Origin: an uncultured Flammeovirgaceae bacterium
Lineage (GTDB): Bacteria; Bacteroidota; Bacteroidia; Cytophagales; Cyclobacteriaceae
Length of the DNA: 64,000 nucleotides
Direction of reading: 5' to 3'
NCBI GenBank assembly: GCA_937883755.1
Contig: CAKZYA010000004.1
Span: 1-64,000, forward strand
Positions 53,737 through 62,655 of this stretch are shown piece by piece; position 1 is the stretch's first letter, and each line of letters starts with the position of its first letter. The notes below the pieces were generated by a model. That model was given only the letters and a program-made list of their open reading frames with translations. It had not been told where the DNA came from and made no database searches. A program made the translations under genes and the position numbers.

Positions 53737-56559
53737 TTATTTTACGATAGACGTTACCTCCTCTGCACTCAACAATATGGTCGGATTAAATGCATTGCTT
53801 TCCATATAGCTGATCAAGCTGCTAAGCAGCTGCCGGGCTTCTAAACGCTGATCTAGTCCATTTTTTAGATCAATACCACTAATCAGTAGTTTGCCATTAC
53901 CAACTTTTACCTCGAAGAGTAATCCCAGGCTACGGTTGGTCACCCAGTCATCAATTACCCGGACAATCGGTTGAATTTTATTCGAGAGTTCGTTGAGGTT
54001 TACCACATCGCTATGGCTCATTGCATCCCACCACTGCCAGTTAGAATGGAACTCGGTGGGAAACTGCTGTAAAGCAGCATGCTCAGGATCGCATAGAATG
54101 CCTAGTGTGTGAGGTTTTTGATTTTCAGTCCAAGCGGTATTCCAGAAAATACTAGAAAAGCCTACGCCTACTTCGCCACCCATTTCTGCTTTCACCTTTC
54201 CTTTGCCTAAGGTCCACAAAACATTACCCCCTTCCTGAAGGTAGTTTAGCGTATTGGCATCCAGGGCGGATACATGTCGGACAGTATTATTAGACATATT
54301 GGCCAAATTTCGCGGATATACCCAGAGATCCCAACGGTTGGTGAAACTATCTACCGTTACTTCCAAGACCAGCTTTCTGGGTTCATTTTCTTGTGCAAAA
54401 GTATGAGAAATGCTTCCCAGTTTAATGCCATTGCCCAACGCAATATTCTGCGGTTCCAAATGGCCTTCTGCCACGGTACTTCCTTCAATATCTTTTAGTG
54501 CCCAAGTGGGAGTTATATTCTGAAGCTCTTCTTTCCCGTAATGGGCAACTTCAATGGCTGCTTCCATACGTTCTCCTTCTATAAATATCCGCGAATCCAG
54601 TCTGGCCAAAGGAACGGTAGTATTGGTGAATTGACGGAATTCTTCGCCAGTAATGTAGCCCTTGTCTTCCCAGAAGGGGTTTAAGACACCTACTAGAGCT
54701 GTACCCTGGCCGGGGAAATCGTGAAGGTCAAGTAATTGAAATCCTGCCTGGTTTTGTGTCCTTAAGGCACCTTCTATATCCGCTTTATAGCACAGAGCCT
54801 GTAACTTACCCGAAGCGATCAGAAAATCTTCGGCTAAATCACCCAGATGATTGTCTTCCAAGCTCTCTTGGAAGATCTCAAAGTTTTTGGCCTTGAGCAC
54901 ACCAGTATATCGGTCAATTTCTTTAAAATCAGGATATACGCACCACTGCCCAATCTCATGAGAGATTACTGCAATGTTATCATCCGGCATTTTGCTGGCA
55001 AAATCATAATTAGTGGAAGGCGGTTGCGCATTGATAATGCTGTTAAGTTCTTCTCCCCAACCCTGAATTCGAGGTTCAGGTAGCACATGAAATTGGTTTT
55101 CGGTAATCGCTGGCCAACCTGCTGCGGATGTGTAGATTCTGCGACTGTCTTTGCCTTTCCAATCACCAACAAACTCCGCTAAAAACTCGGGATAATTCTC
55201 GCCACCCGGTTCATTACCGTAAGCCATCATCACAAAGGAAGGGTGGTTGCCGTACGCCTGAATGATTCGCTCGCTTTCTTCCAGTACAAACTGATCTACC
55301 GGTTTTCCATCACCTATCGTAGTGCTTTGATTAGCCCAGGACGCTGCCTCGACCTGTAAATAAACTCCCATTTCATCCGCTGCTTCAAAAGCAGCTTCAG
55401 GAGGACACCAGGAATGAAAACGCATATGGTTAAGCCCATAAGTCTGTATAGTCCTAAAAATATCTTTCCATGCTTCAACATCGGTCGCTGGATAGCCGGT
55501 TTCTGGGAAAATAGCGCACTCCAGCGTACCTCTCAGATAAGATGGTCGCCCATTAATCACCAACTGGCGATTTTTAAAAGAAATATCCCTGAACCCAAAA
55601 TCTTCGGTAATCGAATCACCATTTTCTGCCTTGAGATCCATTTGATACACGTTTGGTTCAAACTCATCCCATAACTTTGCTTCCTCGCCCAGGTTATAGG
55701 TGAACTCAAAGTCGGTTATTATCCCATCGCCTTTCACTTCAAAAGACTGCTTAGGCAGGTTTACTTCAAAACTCTTTCCCTTGGCTTGAGCCGTGACTAT
55801 GAGAGGTTCATTCCGCGTATCAATGCCAGATATTTTGCCCCGGATAATTACCGATTGTGAGCTAGCATCGGGGTAAAGTTGAATATCAGAGAAATAAACC
55901 TGAGGCCTGACTTCAAGAAAGATATTGCCGATGATACCATTCCAGTTTGACTGAGTATGATCAGAAATGCTATGGGAGTTTTCTCCCAAATCAATTTTTA
56001 TGCGATTGTCGATGCGTATAGAAATGGTATGGGTTCCCGGACTTAGGTATCGGGTTAGAGGATAAACGTGTGCCGCAGAAAGGCTATTTTGGGTGCCTAC
56101 CTTCTGATCGTCTACCCAAATACTGGATTCCCAGTGGCATCTTTCTAAGTGTAAAAAGATCTCATTATTTTCCCAGTCATCAGGTATGTCTACTTCTTTC
56201 TGGTACCATGCTGCCCCTGTATATTTTTTTATCGGTTGCAGCCAAAATGGAAAGCGAATGCTATCTAGATCAATATAGGGGGCATAATTTGGATCTTTGT
56301 ACCAATGAGGATCTCGTACTCCACCTACCCATTCTGTATTTAAATCAATATCATTTCCCTTTCCGTTGGTAGCCATAGAACCGGGCAACATGACCGTTTC
56401 GTCAAAAGATCGAGTATACCATTGTTCATCTTCGCCCTGATCTAAAGAGTCAATCGCGAACGTCCAGTCGCCTGCCAGGTTGATGGTGCTGCTAGGTATA
56501 GAGGTCTGACATGACCAGGAAATGATAACTAATAGTCCTAGAAAAAATCCGAATCTCAT
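53737..56559 (-). CDS. Glycoside hydrolase family 2 lipoprotein
   Basis: The 940-aa protein has a lipoprotein signal (IISWSC, Cys about residue 17), a jelly-roll sugar-binding domain (YQKEVDIPDDWENNEIFLHLERCHWESSIWVDDQ), an Ig-like domain and a TIM barrel. The acid/base residue is Glu450 in YGNEPGG and the nucleophile Glu535 in SHEIGQW, giving retaining hydrolysis as in beta-galactosidases, beta-glucuronidases and beta-mannosidases. The C-terminal 280 residues are a beta-rich extension with a THUA/GATase-like look. It is the last gene of a three-gene minus-strand set with the MFS porter and the DUF5107-TPR protein. The sugar removed is not determined. Confidence 0.9.
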   Translation of the reverse strand: MRFGFFLGLLVIISWSCQTSIPSSTINLAGDWTFAIDSLDQGEDEQWYTRSFDETVMLPGSMATNGKGNDIDLNTEWVGGVRDPHWYKDPNYAPYIDLDSIRFPFWLQPIKKYTGAAWYQKEVDIPDDWENNEIFLHLERCHWESSIWVDDQKVGTQNSLSAAHVYPLTRYLSPGTHTISIRIDNRIKIDLGENSHSISDHTQSNWNGIIGNIFLEVRPQVYFSDIQLYPDASSQSVIIRGKISGIDTRNEPLIVTAQAKGKSFEVNLPKQSFEVKGDGIITDFEFTYNLGEEAKLWDEFEPNVYQMDLKAENGDSITEDFGFRDISFKNRQLVINGRPSYLRGTLECAIFPETGYPATDVEAWKDIFRTIQTYGLNHMRFHSWCPPEAAFEAADEMGVYLQVEAASWANQSTTIGDGKPVDQFVLEESERIIQAYGNHPSFVMMAYGNEPGGENYPEFLAEFVGDWKGKDSRRIYTSAAGWPAITENQFHVLPEPRIQGWGEELNSIINAQPPSTNYDFASKMPDDNIAVISHEIGQWCVYPDFKEIDRYTGVLKAKNFEIFQESLEDNHLGDLAEDFLIASGKLQALCYKADIEGALRTQNQAGFQLLDLHDFPGQGTALVGVLNPFWEDKGYITGEEFRQFTNTTVPLARLDSRIFIEGERMEAAIEVAHYGKEELQNITPTWALKDIEGSTVAEGHLEPQNIALGNGIKLGSISHTFAQENEPRKLVLEVTVDSFTNRWDLWVYPRNLANMSNNTVRHVSALDANTLNYLQEGGNVLWTLGKGKVKAEMGGEVGVGFSSIFWNTAWTENQKPHTLGILCDPEHAALQQFPTEFHSNWQWWDAMSHSDVVNLNELSNKIQPIVRVIDDWVTNRSLGLLFEVKVGNGKLLISGIDLKNGLDQRLEARQLLSSLISYMESNAFNPTILLSAEEVTSIVK

Positions 56560-56619
56560 GATAAATGAAGTTATTGATTATTCACCGATAGTGTCAGTGA
56601 CCAGATGTTGTAAAATGAA

Positions 56620-59600
56620 TTATAGGGAGCCAACCGGGCTTACCACGCTCGCTATGCATTGGTGCCAGCGTACCCCCTGATGGTAGATATCGATCTCGCT
56701 GGCAGTCTGTAATTCTTCGCTGGCCTTGTCCGTTTGCCCTAACCCAAGATATCCCAGCCCGATCAGGTAGTGGCAGAAGAGGGTATTGCGGGATTGCAGG
56801 TCATCATTCCATAGTAGTAGGTCGGGAAGAGACACGGCAAAGTAGTCTATCTTGACCTCAGTATTCATTCTGGATTCAGCGAAGGATATAAGTTTGCGGA
56901 AGCGTTGGTTAGCCTCCTGCTCTCGTGCTAATTTCAGCAGTGCCAGCCCCTGGTAGAAGATCTTATCCGGTTGTTGGTCATTGTAAAAAATAGCCGGTTC
57001 TGGCTCGGATAACCCTACTGATGCTTGTTCCCATGCTGACTGGGCTTTTTTTGCTTCGCCTAAACCATCGTAAGCGCAGCCCAGCCAGTAGAAGATGTCG
57101 TTTTCCTGCGTACCGTATAGTTTTCCTTCCCCCAGATTATGTGGGTAGACCTGCGCTTGCACTAAATGGTCTATGGCAGTGTGATACTCCTCTTTCTCTA
57201 TAAGCTGAATGGCCAAAGCAATTCGGCTATAGACGTACTGAGCTGGTACTTTCCCCTCACCACCTTCCCAGGGGTGAAAGATGCGGGTCATAAGCAAATT
57301 CAGTGCTTTTTCGTACTGCCCCAACATATTATACAGAGTGATACGAGACAGATAAAGATCGTCTCGAAAATCTACCATTTCGGGATATTTTTCCAGCGTA
57401 TTAAGCCGGTCTTCTATCGGACAGTTAAGGCGTTTGTATAATTGATCCAGCTCCATCAGCAGCCGGGCGGAGCTTTCGTCCAGTCGGAAGGCTTTTTCCA
57501 GAAACTGTACCGCCTTCACGTTATCAGCCCTCTGGTTGAAATAGAACAGAGCCAGGTTGCGGTAGGTAATGGAATTATCATCTTCCAGGGCTGCGGCCTT
57601 TTCCCAGTAGGTGCTGGCCTGGTCGTATTGTTGGTAGGCATAGAAGAAATTACCCAAAAAATAGAGTGCTCGCTTGTCTTCCGGATTAAAAATGAGTGCC
57701 TGCTTTAAGGCCAGCACTTCCTCCAGCCGATTGGTAAATCCAAAATCTGGCTTCTGTGCGGCGGCTTGGGTGTAATGAGACCGAGCAATATCTTTCTCAC
57801 CCGCATTCTCCGCAAACCACCCCAACAGATAGATTATGAGTGGGTTAGCTTGATCCTCATTGGGCTGATGGTGAGCGAGCAAATCCAATGCCTCGCCGTA
57901 AAAGCCAGCGTGTGCGTAGTCGAGAGCAAAGTTGATGAAGTTAAAGGAATGATTGCGCATCAGCCTCATAAATTCTTCCAGTACGGGCTGCTGTTGGGTG
58001 ATTAAATATTTTTCGTACAGTGCCCCGAAGTTGAACGCATCTAATCGTAAGGATTCTTCGGCATAAGTTAGGGCTTCTAATTCTCTACCCAATTGCCGGA
58101 GTAAAATAGTCTTCAAGTGACGAGCCTGATGGTGGTGACTGTTTCGAGTTAAGGATTTTTCCGTATGCTCTAGAGCTAGTTCCCACTCCTCCTGACGCGC
58201 ATCGAGCTGGGCAATGTGGAAGTAAGCTGCATTTTGCCAGGCCGCGCTCCAAGCCGCCTTATAGAGTATATCGTAGGCCTCCTGATCGCGTTGCTGTAAC
58301 TTTAGGCATATACCCAGGTGGTAGAAGGCTTCGCCATCATAAGGGTTCGGGTTTCTGAGCGTCAGTGTCTTAATAGCATTGTGAAAATGCTGTTCAGCTT
58401 CTTCAAACTGTGCTCTTCGCATTAGCCAAACACCCATAGCGATGTTGTTGCGAATATCTCCAGGTTCCCTGCGCAAAGCTTCCCGGTAGTAATCGGTAGG
58501 CTGGTAGGTAGCATGCCGGTACTGTTCTAGGTGCAACCCATTCAGGTACAGCAATTCGGTATTTTCAATCTCAGCCGGGTTCAGTGCGGGTTTCGCTGGA
58601 TCGGGAATGATTGCTTCTTCGCTTGCCTGTTCAGCTTGCCAGGCGATCAGCTCGCGCTGATTTTCTTTCAGAGCTACCACTTTCAGATCAGGTAGAGAAG
58701 TCCCAGTTGGCACACTTACTTGCTGTTGATAGACCGTGCCCGGAGCGAAGTCGTACTGATCTTCCCATACCTTTTGCTCTTGGGTCAGCAGCATCAGCCG
58801 AACCTTGGGAAAAAATCCCGTGGTATAGAGTTTAATGGATGCTTTCTCATCTTCCAACTCCAGATTAACCATAGCATTTCGGTTGGCATTTTTTACTAAC
58901 CCTAGCTCCTGGTAGGGCATGAAGTATTCAGTGAACTGTTTTATTTCGTAGGGCTGCATCCAGGAAAAATCCGGCTGGTTGTCAGTGTATACTCCGCACA
59001 TCAATTCTATATAGGGACCGTCTTCGTCGGTCAGGTTACGATCCCAGGCGTGACCGAAGTCGCCATTGCCCCAGGTCCACTGCTTCTTACCGGGTGCGAC
59101 ATGGTGGTTGGCTATGTGCATCAGCCCGCCGTGGGTATCGTACTCGTAGCCGCCTACGAAATCGTATTGGCTTCCTACGGCCATGTAGGAGGTGGGTACT
59201 GGAATATTCTTGTACCTTGAAATATCTACCCCAGCGGAGTAATCTACTTTATAATAGGTACCGTCGGCAATAGGGAAGCGCGATACATCCCGTTTCCCGT
59301 GGTCGTAAACAGCATGTACATCGGGCGGAAAAACCGACTGATAATCATCGTTTACTGGCACGGCTGGGTTGGCCCACCATAAGAAAGTCTGGGGAAAAGG
59401 AGTACGATTGTACAGTTCCGCATTAATTTCTAGGTACGCTTTGTCGGGGTAGAGCCGGAAGCCAGCTTTTCCTTTGGTGCCAAACATACGATCGATTTCA
59501 TTGATCCATACCGTTTTGCTACCGTCCGGATGTTCCTCGATGCTAGAGTCTACTGGGGCGTAGGTAGTAGGTCGGTGGTGTTGGGGCCAGTTGAACTCAA

Positions 59601-59946
59601 TGCCGCCTGAGATCCAGGGACCGATAAGTCCTACCAGAGCTGGTTTGATCACCTGATTGTAGTAAACGAAGTGACGCTGCTTTATTTTGTCGTAGGCCAT
59701 CTGTATCCGCCCTCCCAACTGGGGCATGATCATAACCTTGAGAAAATCGTTTTCTAAGAAGACCGCCTGCCAAGATTGGTCGGTTTTCTCATCGTATATC
59801 TTTTCAATGACCGGAAAGGGATAAACCACCCCACTGCTGCCTTGGTACACTCTTTTCTCCAGAAACATGGGGTATTTCTCTGGTGCTTCTATTCCGTAGG
59901 TAGGCAGGGTGATGGATTCATTCCAGGCTTTTACATCGTTAGTCAT
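56620..59946 (-). CDS. DUF5107 domain protein with long C-terminal TPR array
   Basis: The protein has about 1108 aa without a signal peptide. Residues about 5-385 are a DUF5107 domain, recognised from WNESITLPTYG, MFLEKRVYQGSSGVVYPFPVIEKI, MPQLGGRIQMAYDKIK and NGDFGHAWDRNLTDEDGPYIELMCGVYTDNQPDFSW, which resembles galactose-mutarotase-like folds. From about residue 490 to the end run many tetratricopeptide repeats (for example EAEQHFHNAI, DIRNNIAMGVWL, YHLGICLKLQQRDQEAYDIL). I start at the ATG at 59946 (MTNDVKAW), the family-typical N-terminus; a TTG at 59976 lies upstream. Function is unknown; its place between a sugar porter and a GH2 suggests work on the same sugar. Confidence 0.88.
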   Translation of the reverse strand: MTNDVKAWNESITLPTYGIEAPEKYPMFLEKRVYQGSSGVVYPFPVIEKIYDEKTDQSWQAVFLENDFLKVMIMPQLGGRIQMAYDKIKQRHFVYYNQVIKPALVGLIGPWISGGIEFNWPQHHRPTTYAPVDSSIEEHPDGSKTVWINEIDRMFGTKGKAGFRLYPDKAYLEINAELYNRTPFPQTFLWWANPAVPVNDDYQSVFPPDVHAVYDHGKRDVSRFPIADGTYYKVDYSAGVDISRYKNIPVPTSYMAVGSQYDFVGGYEYDTHGGLMHIANHHVAPGKKQWTWGNGDFGHAWDRNLTDEDGPYIELMCGVYTDNQPDFSWMQPYEIKQFTEYFMPYQELGLVKNANRNAMVNLELEDEKASIKLYTTGFFPKVRLMLLTQEQKVWEDQYDFAPGTVYQQQVSVPTGTSLPDLKVVALKENQRELIAWQAEQASEEAIIPDPAKPALNPAEIENTELLYLNGLHLEQYRHATYQPTDYYREALRREPGDIRNNIAMGVWLMRRAQFEEAEQHFHNAIKTLTLRNPNPYDGEAFYHLGICLKLQQRDQEAYDILYKAAWSAAWQNAAYFHIAQLDARQEEWELALEHTEKSLTRNSHHHQARHLKTILLRQLGRELEALTYAEESLRLDAFNFGALYEKYLITQQQPVLEEFMRLMRNHSFNFINFALDYAHAGFYGEALDLLAHHQPNEDQANPLIIYLLGWFAENAGEKDIARSHYTQAAAQKPDFGFTNRLEEVLALKQALIFNPEDKRALYFLGNFFYAYQQYDQASTYWEKAAALEDDNSITYRNLALFYFNQRADNVKAVQFLEKAFRLDESSARLLMELDQLYKRLNCPIEDRLNTLEKYPEMVDFRDDLYLSRITLYNMLGQYEKALNLLMTRIFHPWEGGEGKVPAQYVYSRIALAIQLIEKEEYHTAIDHLVQAQVYPHNLGEGKLYGTQENDIFYWLGCAYDGLGEAKKAQSAWEQASVGLSEPEPAIFYNDQQPDKIFYQGLALLKLAREQEANQRFRKLISFAESRMNTEVKIDYFAVSLPDLLLWNDDLQSRNTLFCHYLIGLGYLGLGQTDKASEELQTASEIDIYHQGVRWHQCIASVVSPVGSL

Positions 59947-59991
59947 AGGTTGTATTTGCTTATGCTGTTCAATCAAAAATTAATAGATCAC

Positions 59992-61383
59992 TCATACGCC
60001 CAGTTCTTTTTCAATCTCTTCGAGTGATTTATTCTTGGTTTCAGGCAAAGTGCGAAGTACAAACAGGAAGCCAGCCAAGCATATACCACTGTACAGGAAG
60101 AAAGTGCCCGAAGTGCCTAAGCCGCGGTTAAGTAAGGGAAAGGTATAAGTGAGCACGAAGGAAGCTACCCAAAGGGAAGTGGTAGCGATTGCCATAGCCA
60201 TTCCCCGAATACGATTGGGAAATATCTCTGAAAGTACCACCCAGACGACTGGAGCCAGAGACATAGCGTACACTGCAATGCCGATGAGTACCAGCGAAAG
60301 AGCAAATACTCCCTGCACATCATATAGATAACAGATACTTAGTAAGGTATACGTAACTGCTAGCCCCAGGGAGCCGAACAACAGTAGCCTGCGGCGTCCC
60401 CACTGATCGATGGTACGGATCGCCACCAGCGTAAATACTAGATTTACCACTCCAGTAATTACAATATTGAATAACGCATCATTGAGGGAGTAGCCGGCCG
60501 CCGAGAAAACTTCATCGGCATAATTAAAGACTACATTGATCCCGCACCACTGCTGAAAAACGGCCAGCACAATACCAACTAGCAGAATAAAACGGTTCTT
60601 TTTTTCCAATAGGAATGAACGTGACTGTTGCTTGTGCTGAAGTATTGACTGTTGGATAGCCTGCTGTCCGGCATCCGCGTATTCTTTTCCACCGATTCGT
60701 AACAGAAGCTGTTGTACTTCGGGCCAACGATCCCGTTGCCCTAGCCATCGGGGGCTTTCAGGAATAAAGAAGGTAAGAATGAAGAAGGTAAGAGCAGGAA
60801 AGGTTTCAGCCCAGAACATCCACCGCCAACCTTGCTGCCCATTCCAGGAAGCAGCGATTTGAGCGTTGGTACTACCGTCCACAACAGGTTCAGCAATTAG
60901 GAAGTTGATGATTTGTGCTGCTAGAATACCGATTACGATGGTAAACTGATTAAGGGAGACCAAACGACCCCGATACTGAGCTGGAGCCATCTCAGCGATA
61001 TAAATAGGAGATATGGTCGATGCTAAGCCAATACCTACTCCCCCCATGATCCGATAGACGAAAAACCAGGGTAAGGTATTAGCCATACCCGTGCCGATGG
61101 CTGACACAGTAAATAAGAGAGCCGATATGATAAGGGGTGTTTTCCGCCCTAATAGGTCGGTAAGCCGCCCGGAGCTAATAGCCCCTAGTATACAACCTAC
61201 CAGCGCACAGCTAACTGCCCAGCCTTGCAAGGATGCCTGTTGCGTAATCTCGAAGTATCGCTCATAGAAAGGTTTAGCTCCGCCGATCACTACCCAGTCG
61301 TAGCCGAATAATAATCCACCCAATGCTGAGACCAGCGAGACCGAAAGAATATACTGAAAGTTGAACTCTTCTTTTACCAACAT
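59992..61383 (-). CDS. MFS sugar porter (XylE/GLUT-like)
   Basis: The 463-aa protein has twelve membrane helices and the sugar-porter signature set: GGLLFGYDWVVIGGA in TM1, GRLTDLLGRKTPLI after TM2, RIMGGVGIGLASTISPIYIAEMAPAQYRGR in TM4-5, PESPRWLG at the end of TM6, QQWCGINVVFNYADEVF in TM7, DQWGRRRLLLFG and PETKNKSLEEIE at the end. It would import a monosaccharide with H+ (or Na+). It is first in the minus-strand operon with the DUF5107-TPR and GH2 genes, so the sugar is likely released by the GH2 enzyme. A divergent AraC gene starts 72 nt away. Confidence 0.93.
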   Translation of the reverse strand: MLVKEEFNFQYILSVSLVSALGGLLFGYDWVVIGGAKPFYERYFEITQQASLQGWAVSCALVGCILGAISSGRLTDLLGRKTPLIISALLFTVSAIGTGMANTLPWFFVYRIMGGVGIGLASTISPIYIAEMAPAQYRGRLVSLNQFTIVIGILAAQIINFLIAEPVVDGSTNAQIAASWNGQQGWRWMFWAETFPALTFFILTFFIPESPRWLGQRDRWPEVQQLLLRIGGKEYADAGQQAIQQSILQHKQQSRSFLLEKKNRFILLVGIVLAVFQQWCGINVVFNYADEVFSAAGYSLNDALFNIVITGVVNLVFTLVAIRTIDQWGRRRLLLFGSLGLAVTYTLLSICYLYDVQGVFALSLVLIGIAVYAMSLAPVVWVVLSEIFPNRIRGMAMAIATTSLWVASFVLTYTFPLLNRGLGTSGTFFLYSGICLAGFLFVLRTLPETKNKSLEEIEKELGV

Positions 61384-61426
61384 AGGAAAGTAAAGAACGG
61401 CGATTGAGATACAATATAAAATGCGT

Positions 61427-61434
61427 TATCTTCG
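61427..61434 (+). promoter_or_regulatory. Promoter upstream of the AraC-family gene
   Basis: TATCTTCG matches the -7 consensus with one change (TAnnTTTG). TTG at 61404-61406 is a -33 element with a 20-nt spacer. It is 22 nt before the ATG at 61456. Confidence 0.5.
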
Positions 61435-61455
61435 GAATAACTAGACTATATTATC

Positions 61456-62343
61456 ATGACCCCAAACAGTAAGAAAGATGGTTTCTTGGGAGAACAAAGT
61501 ATTGTGTTGCCATCTTCGGTGAGCCATAAAGTACGTAATGATCCATTGATGAGCGACTTATATATTACTGATATTGGCTTTTACCCACATGCCCGTTTTC
61601 ATTTTCGCAAAAGAATCAGCGGTTCTACTGAATATGTTCTCATTTATGTAACTAATGGAAGTGGGGAAGTAAATATCAGAGAAGAATCATTTACCCTCAC
61701 TAAGAATGATTTTATAATAATTCCAAAAAATACTCCTCATCACTACCACACCTATGAGAAAGATACCTGGACTATCTACTGGGTACACTTTAATGGAACC
61801 AAAGCGGATCTTTTGGCGGATCACTTTGGAAAAAAAGAAACTTTGTCGGTTCACTATACCACACAGGAAGATTTTCGAGTCAGCCTATTCAAAGATTTGA
61901 TTCATACCTTATCTATGGGTTATGTGAACTCGCATTTGGAGTACGCCAACCTAGGCTTACACCGACTCCTAGCTGCTTTCCTGTACCCAGGTCAGTTTAT
62001 GCACTATCAGCAGATACAGGATACAGATGTTATTTCTAAAAGTATCTCCTACATGCGGTCGCATATAGGAGAGGCATTATCACTACAAGAACTGGCTCGG
62101 CAGTCGGGTTTATCCGTAGCTCACTACTCCAAACTGTTTACTCAAAAAACTGGGTTTTCGCCTATTGATCACTTCATCCAGTTGAAGATACAGTATGCCT
62201 GCCAGTTGCTGGATATATCCCAATTCTATATCAAGGAAGTTGCACACCAGGTGGGTTACCAGGATCCTTACTACTTCTCTCGCATTTTTAAGAAAGTAAT
62301 GCGAATGTCGCCACTTGAATACCGTAAGAGAGACAAACTTTAA
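61456..62343 (+). CDS. AraC-family transcriptional regulator of the sugar locus
   Basis: The 295-aa protein has an N-terminal cupin sensor domain (VLIYVTNGSGEVNIREESFTLTKNDFIIIPKNTPHHYH) and a C-terminal AraC-type double helix-turn-helix from about residue 190 (SLQELARQSGLSVAHYSKLFTQKTGFSPIDHFIQLKI, VAHQVGYQDPYYFSRIFKKVMRMSPLEYR). It sits between the divergent MFS/DUF5107/GH2 operon and the susC gene and probably controls both, with a sugar or derivative as effector. It carries an extended N-terminal segment of about 40 residues before the cupin. Confidence 0.93.
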   Translation: MTPNSKKDGFLGEQSIVLPSSVSHKVRNDPLMSDLYITDIGFYPHARFHFRKRISGSTEYVLIYVTNGSGEVNIREESFTLTKNDFIIIPKNTPHHYHTYEKDTWTIYWVHFNGTKADLLADHFGKKETLSVHYTTQEDFRVSLFKDLIHTLSMGYVNSHLEYANLGLHRLLAAFLYPGQFMHYQQIQDTDVISKSISYMRSHIGEALSLQELARQSGLSVAHYSKLFTQKTGFSPIDHFIQLKIQYACQLLDISQFYIKEVAHQVGYQDPYYFSRIFKKVMRMSPLEYRKRDKL

Positions 62344-62655
62344 TGATAGGTATTATCACTCGTAAATGAAGTTTGTCTCTAAAATGACTATCATTTTAAT
62401 AAAATGATAAAAATAGTTTCATTTAACCGGTAGTTGATATGATTTTTTTATCTTGCGATAAGATAGTCCATCCTTTCATAAGATGAATCATTTGTTTAGG
62501 TACCAAATGCGACTACCTTTCCTAAGCGTTTTAATTTTATGGATTTTTGTTAGCAAATAGGGTATACAACTCAATATCTCCTGGAAATCTCGTGAGTGTT
62601 TTTACTATATCATACAATCTATACTATTACCTATTATTCACAAATTTTACTTTTT
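62344..62655. promoter_or_regulatory. 312-bp regulatory gap between araC-type gene and susC
   Basis: No gene is seen. The gap holds palindromes TGATA/TATCA (62344-62358), TATCATTTT/AAAATGATA (62389-62409, perfect 9-bp arms) and TTATC/GATAA (about 62448-62461), and a direct repeat ATAAGAT at 62458-62464 and 62478-62484. It should contain the susC promoter and the operator sites. Confidence 0.55.
62458..62484 (+). promoter_or_regulatory. Candidate AraC-type operator (direct repeat, 20-bp period)
   Basis: ATAAGAT occurs at 62458-62464 and again at 62478-62484, exactly 20 bp apart, about two turns of DNA. AraC-family dimers commonly bind direct repeats spaced by about 20 bp. It lies upstream of susC and downstream of the AraC gene. 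Binding is inferred. Confidence 0.4.
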
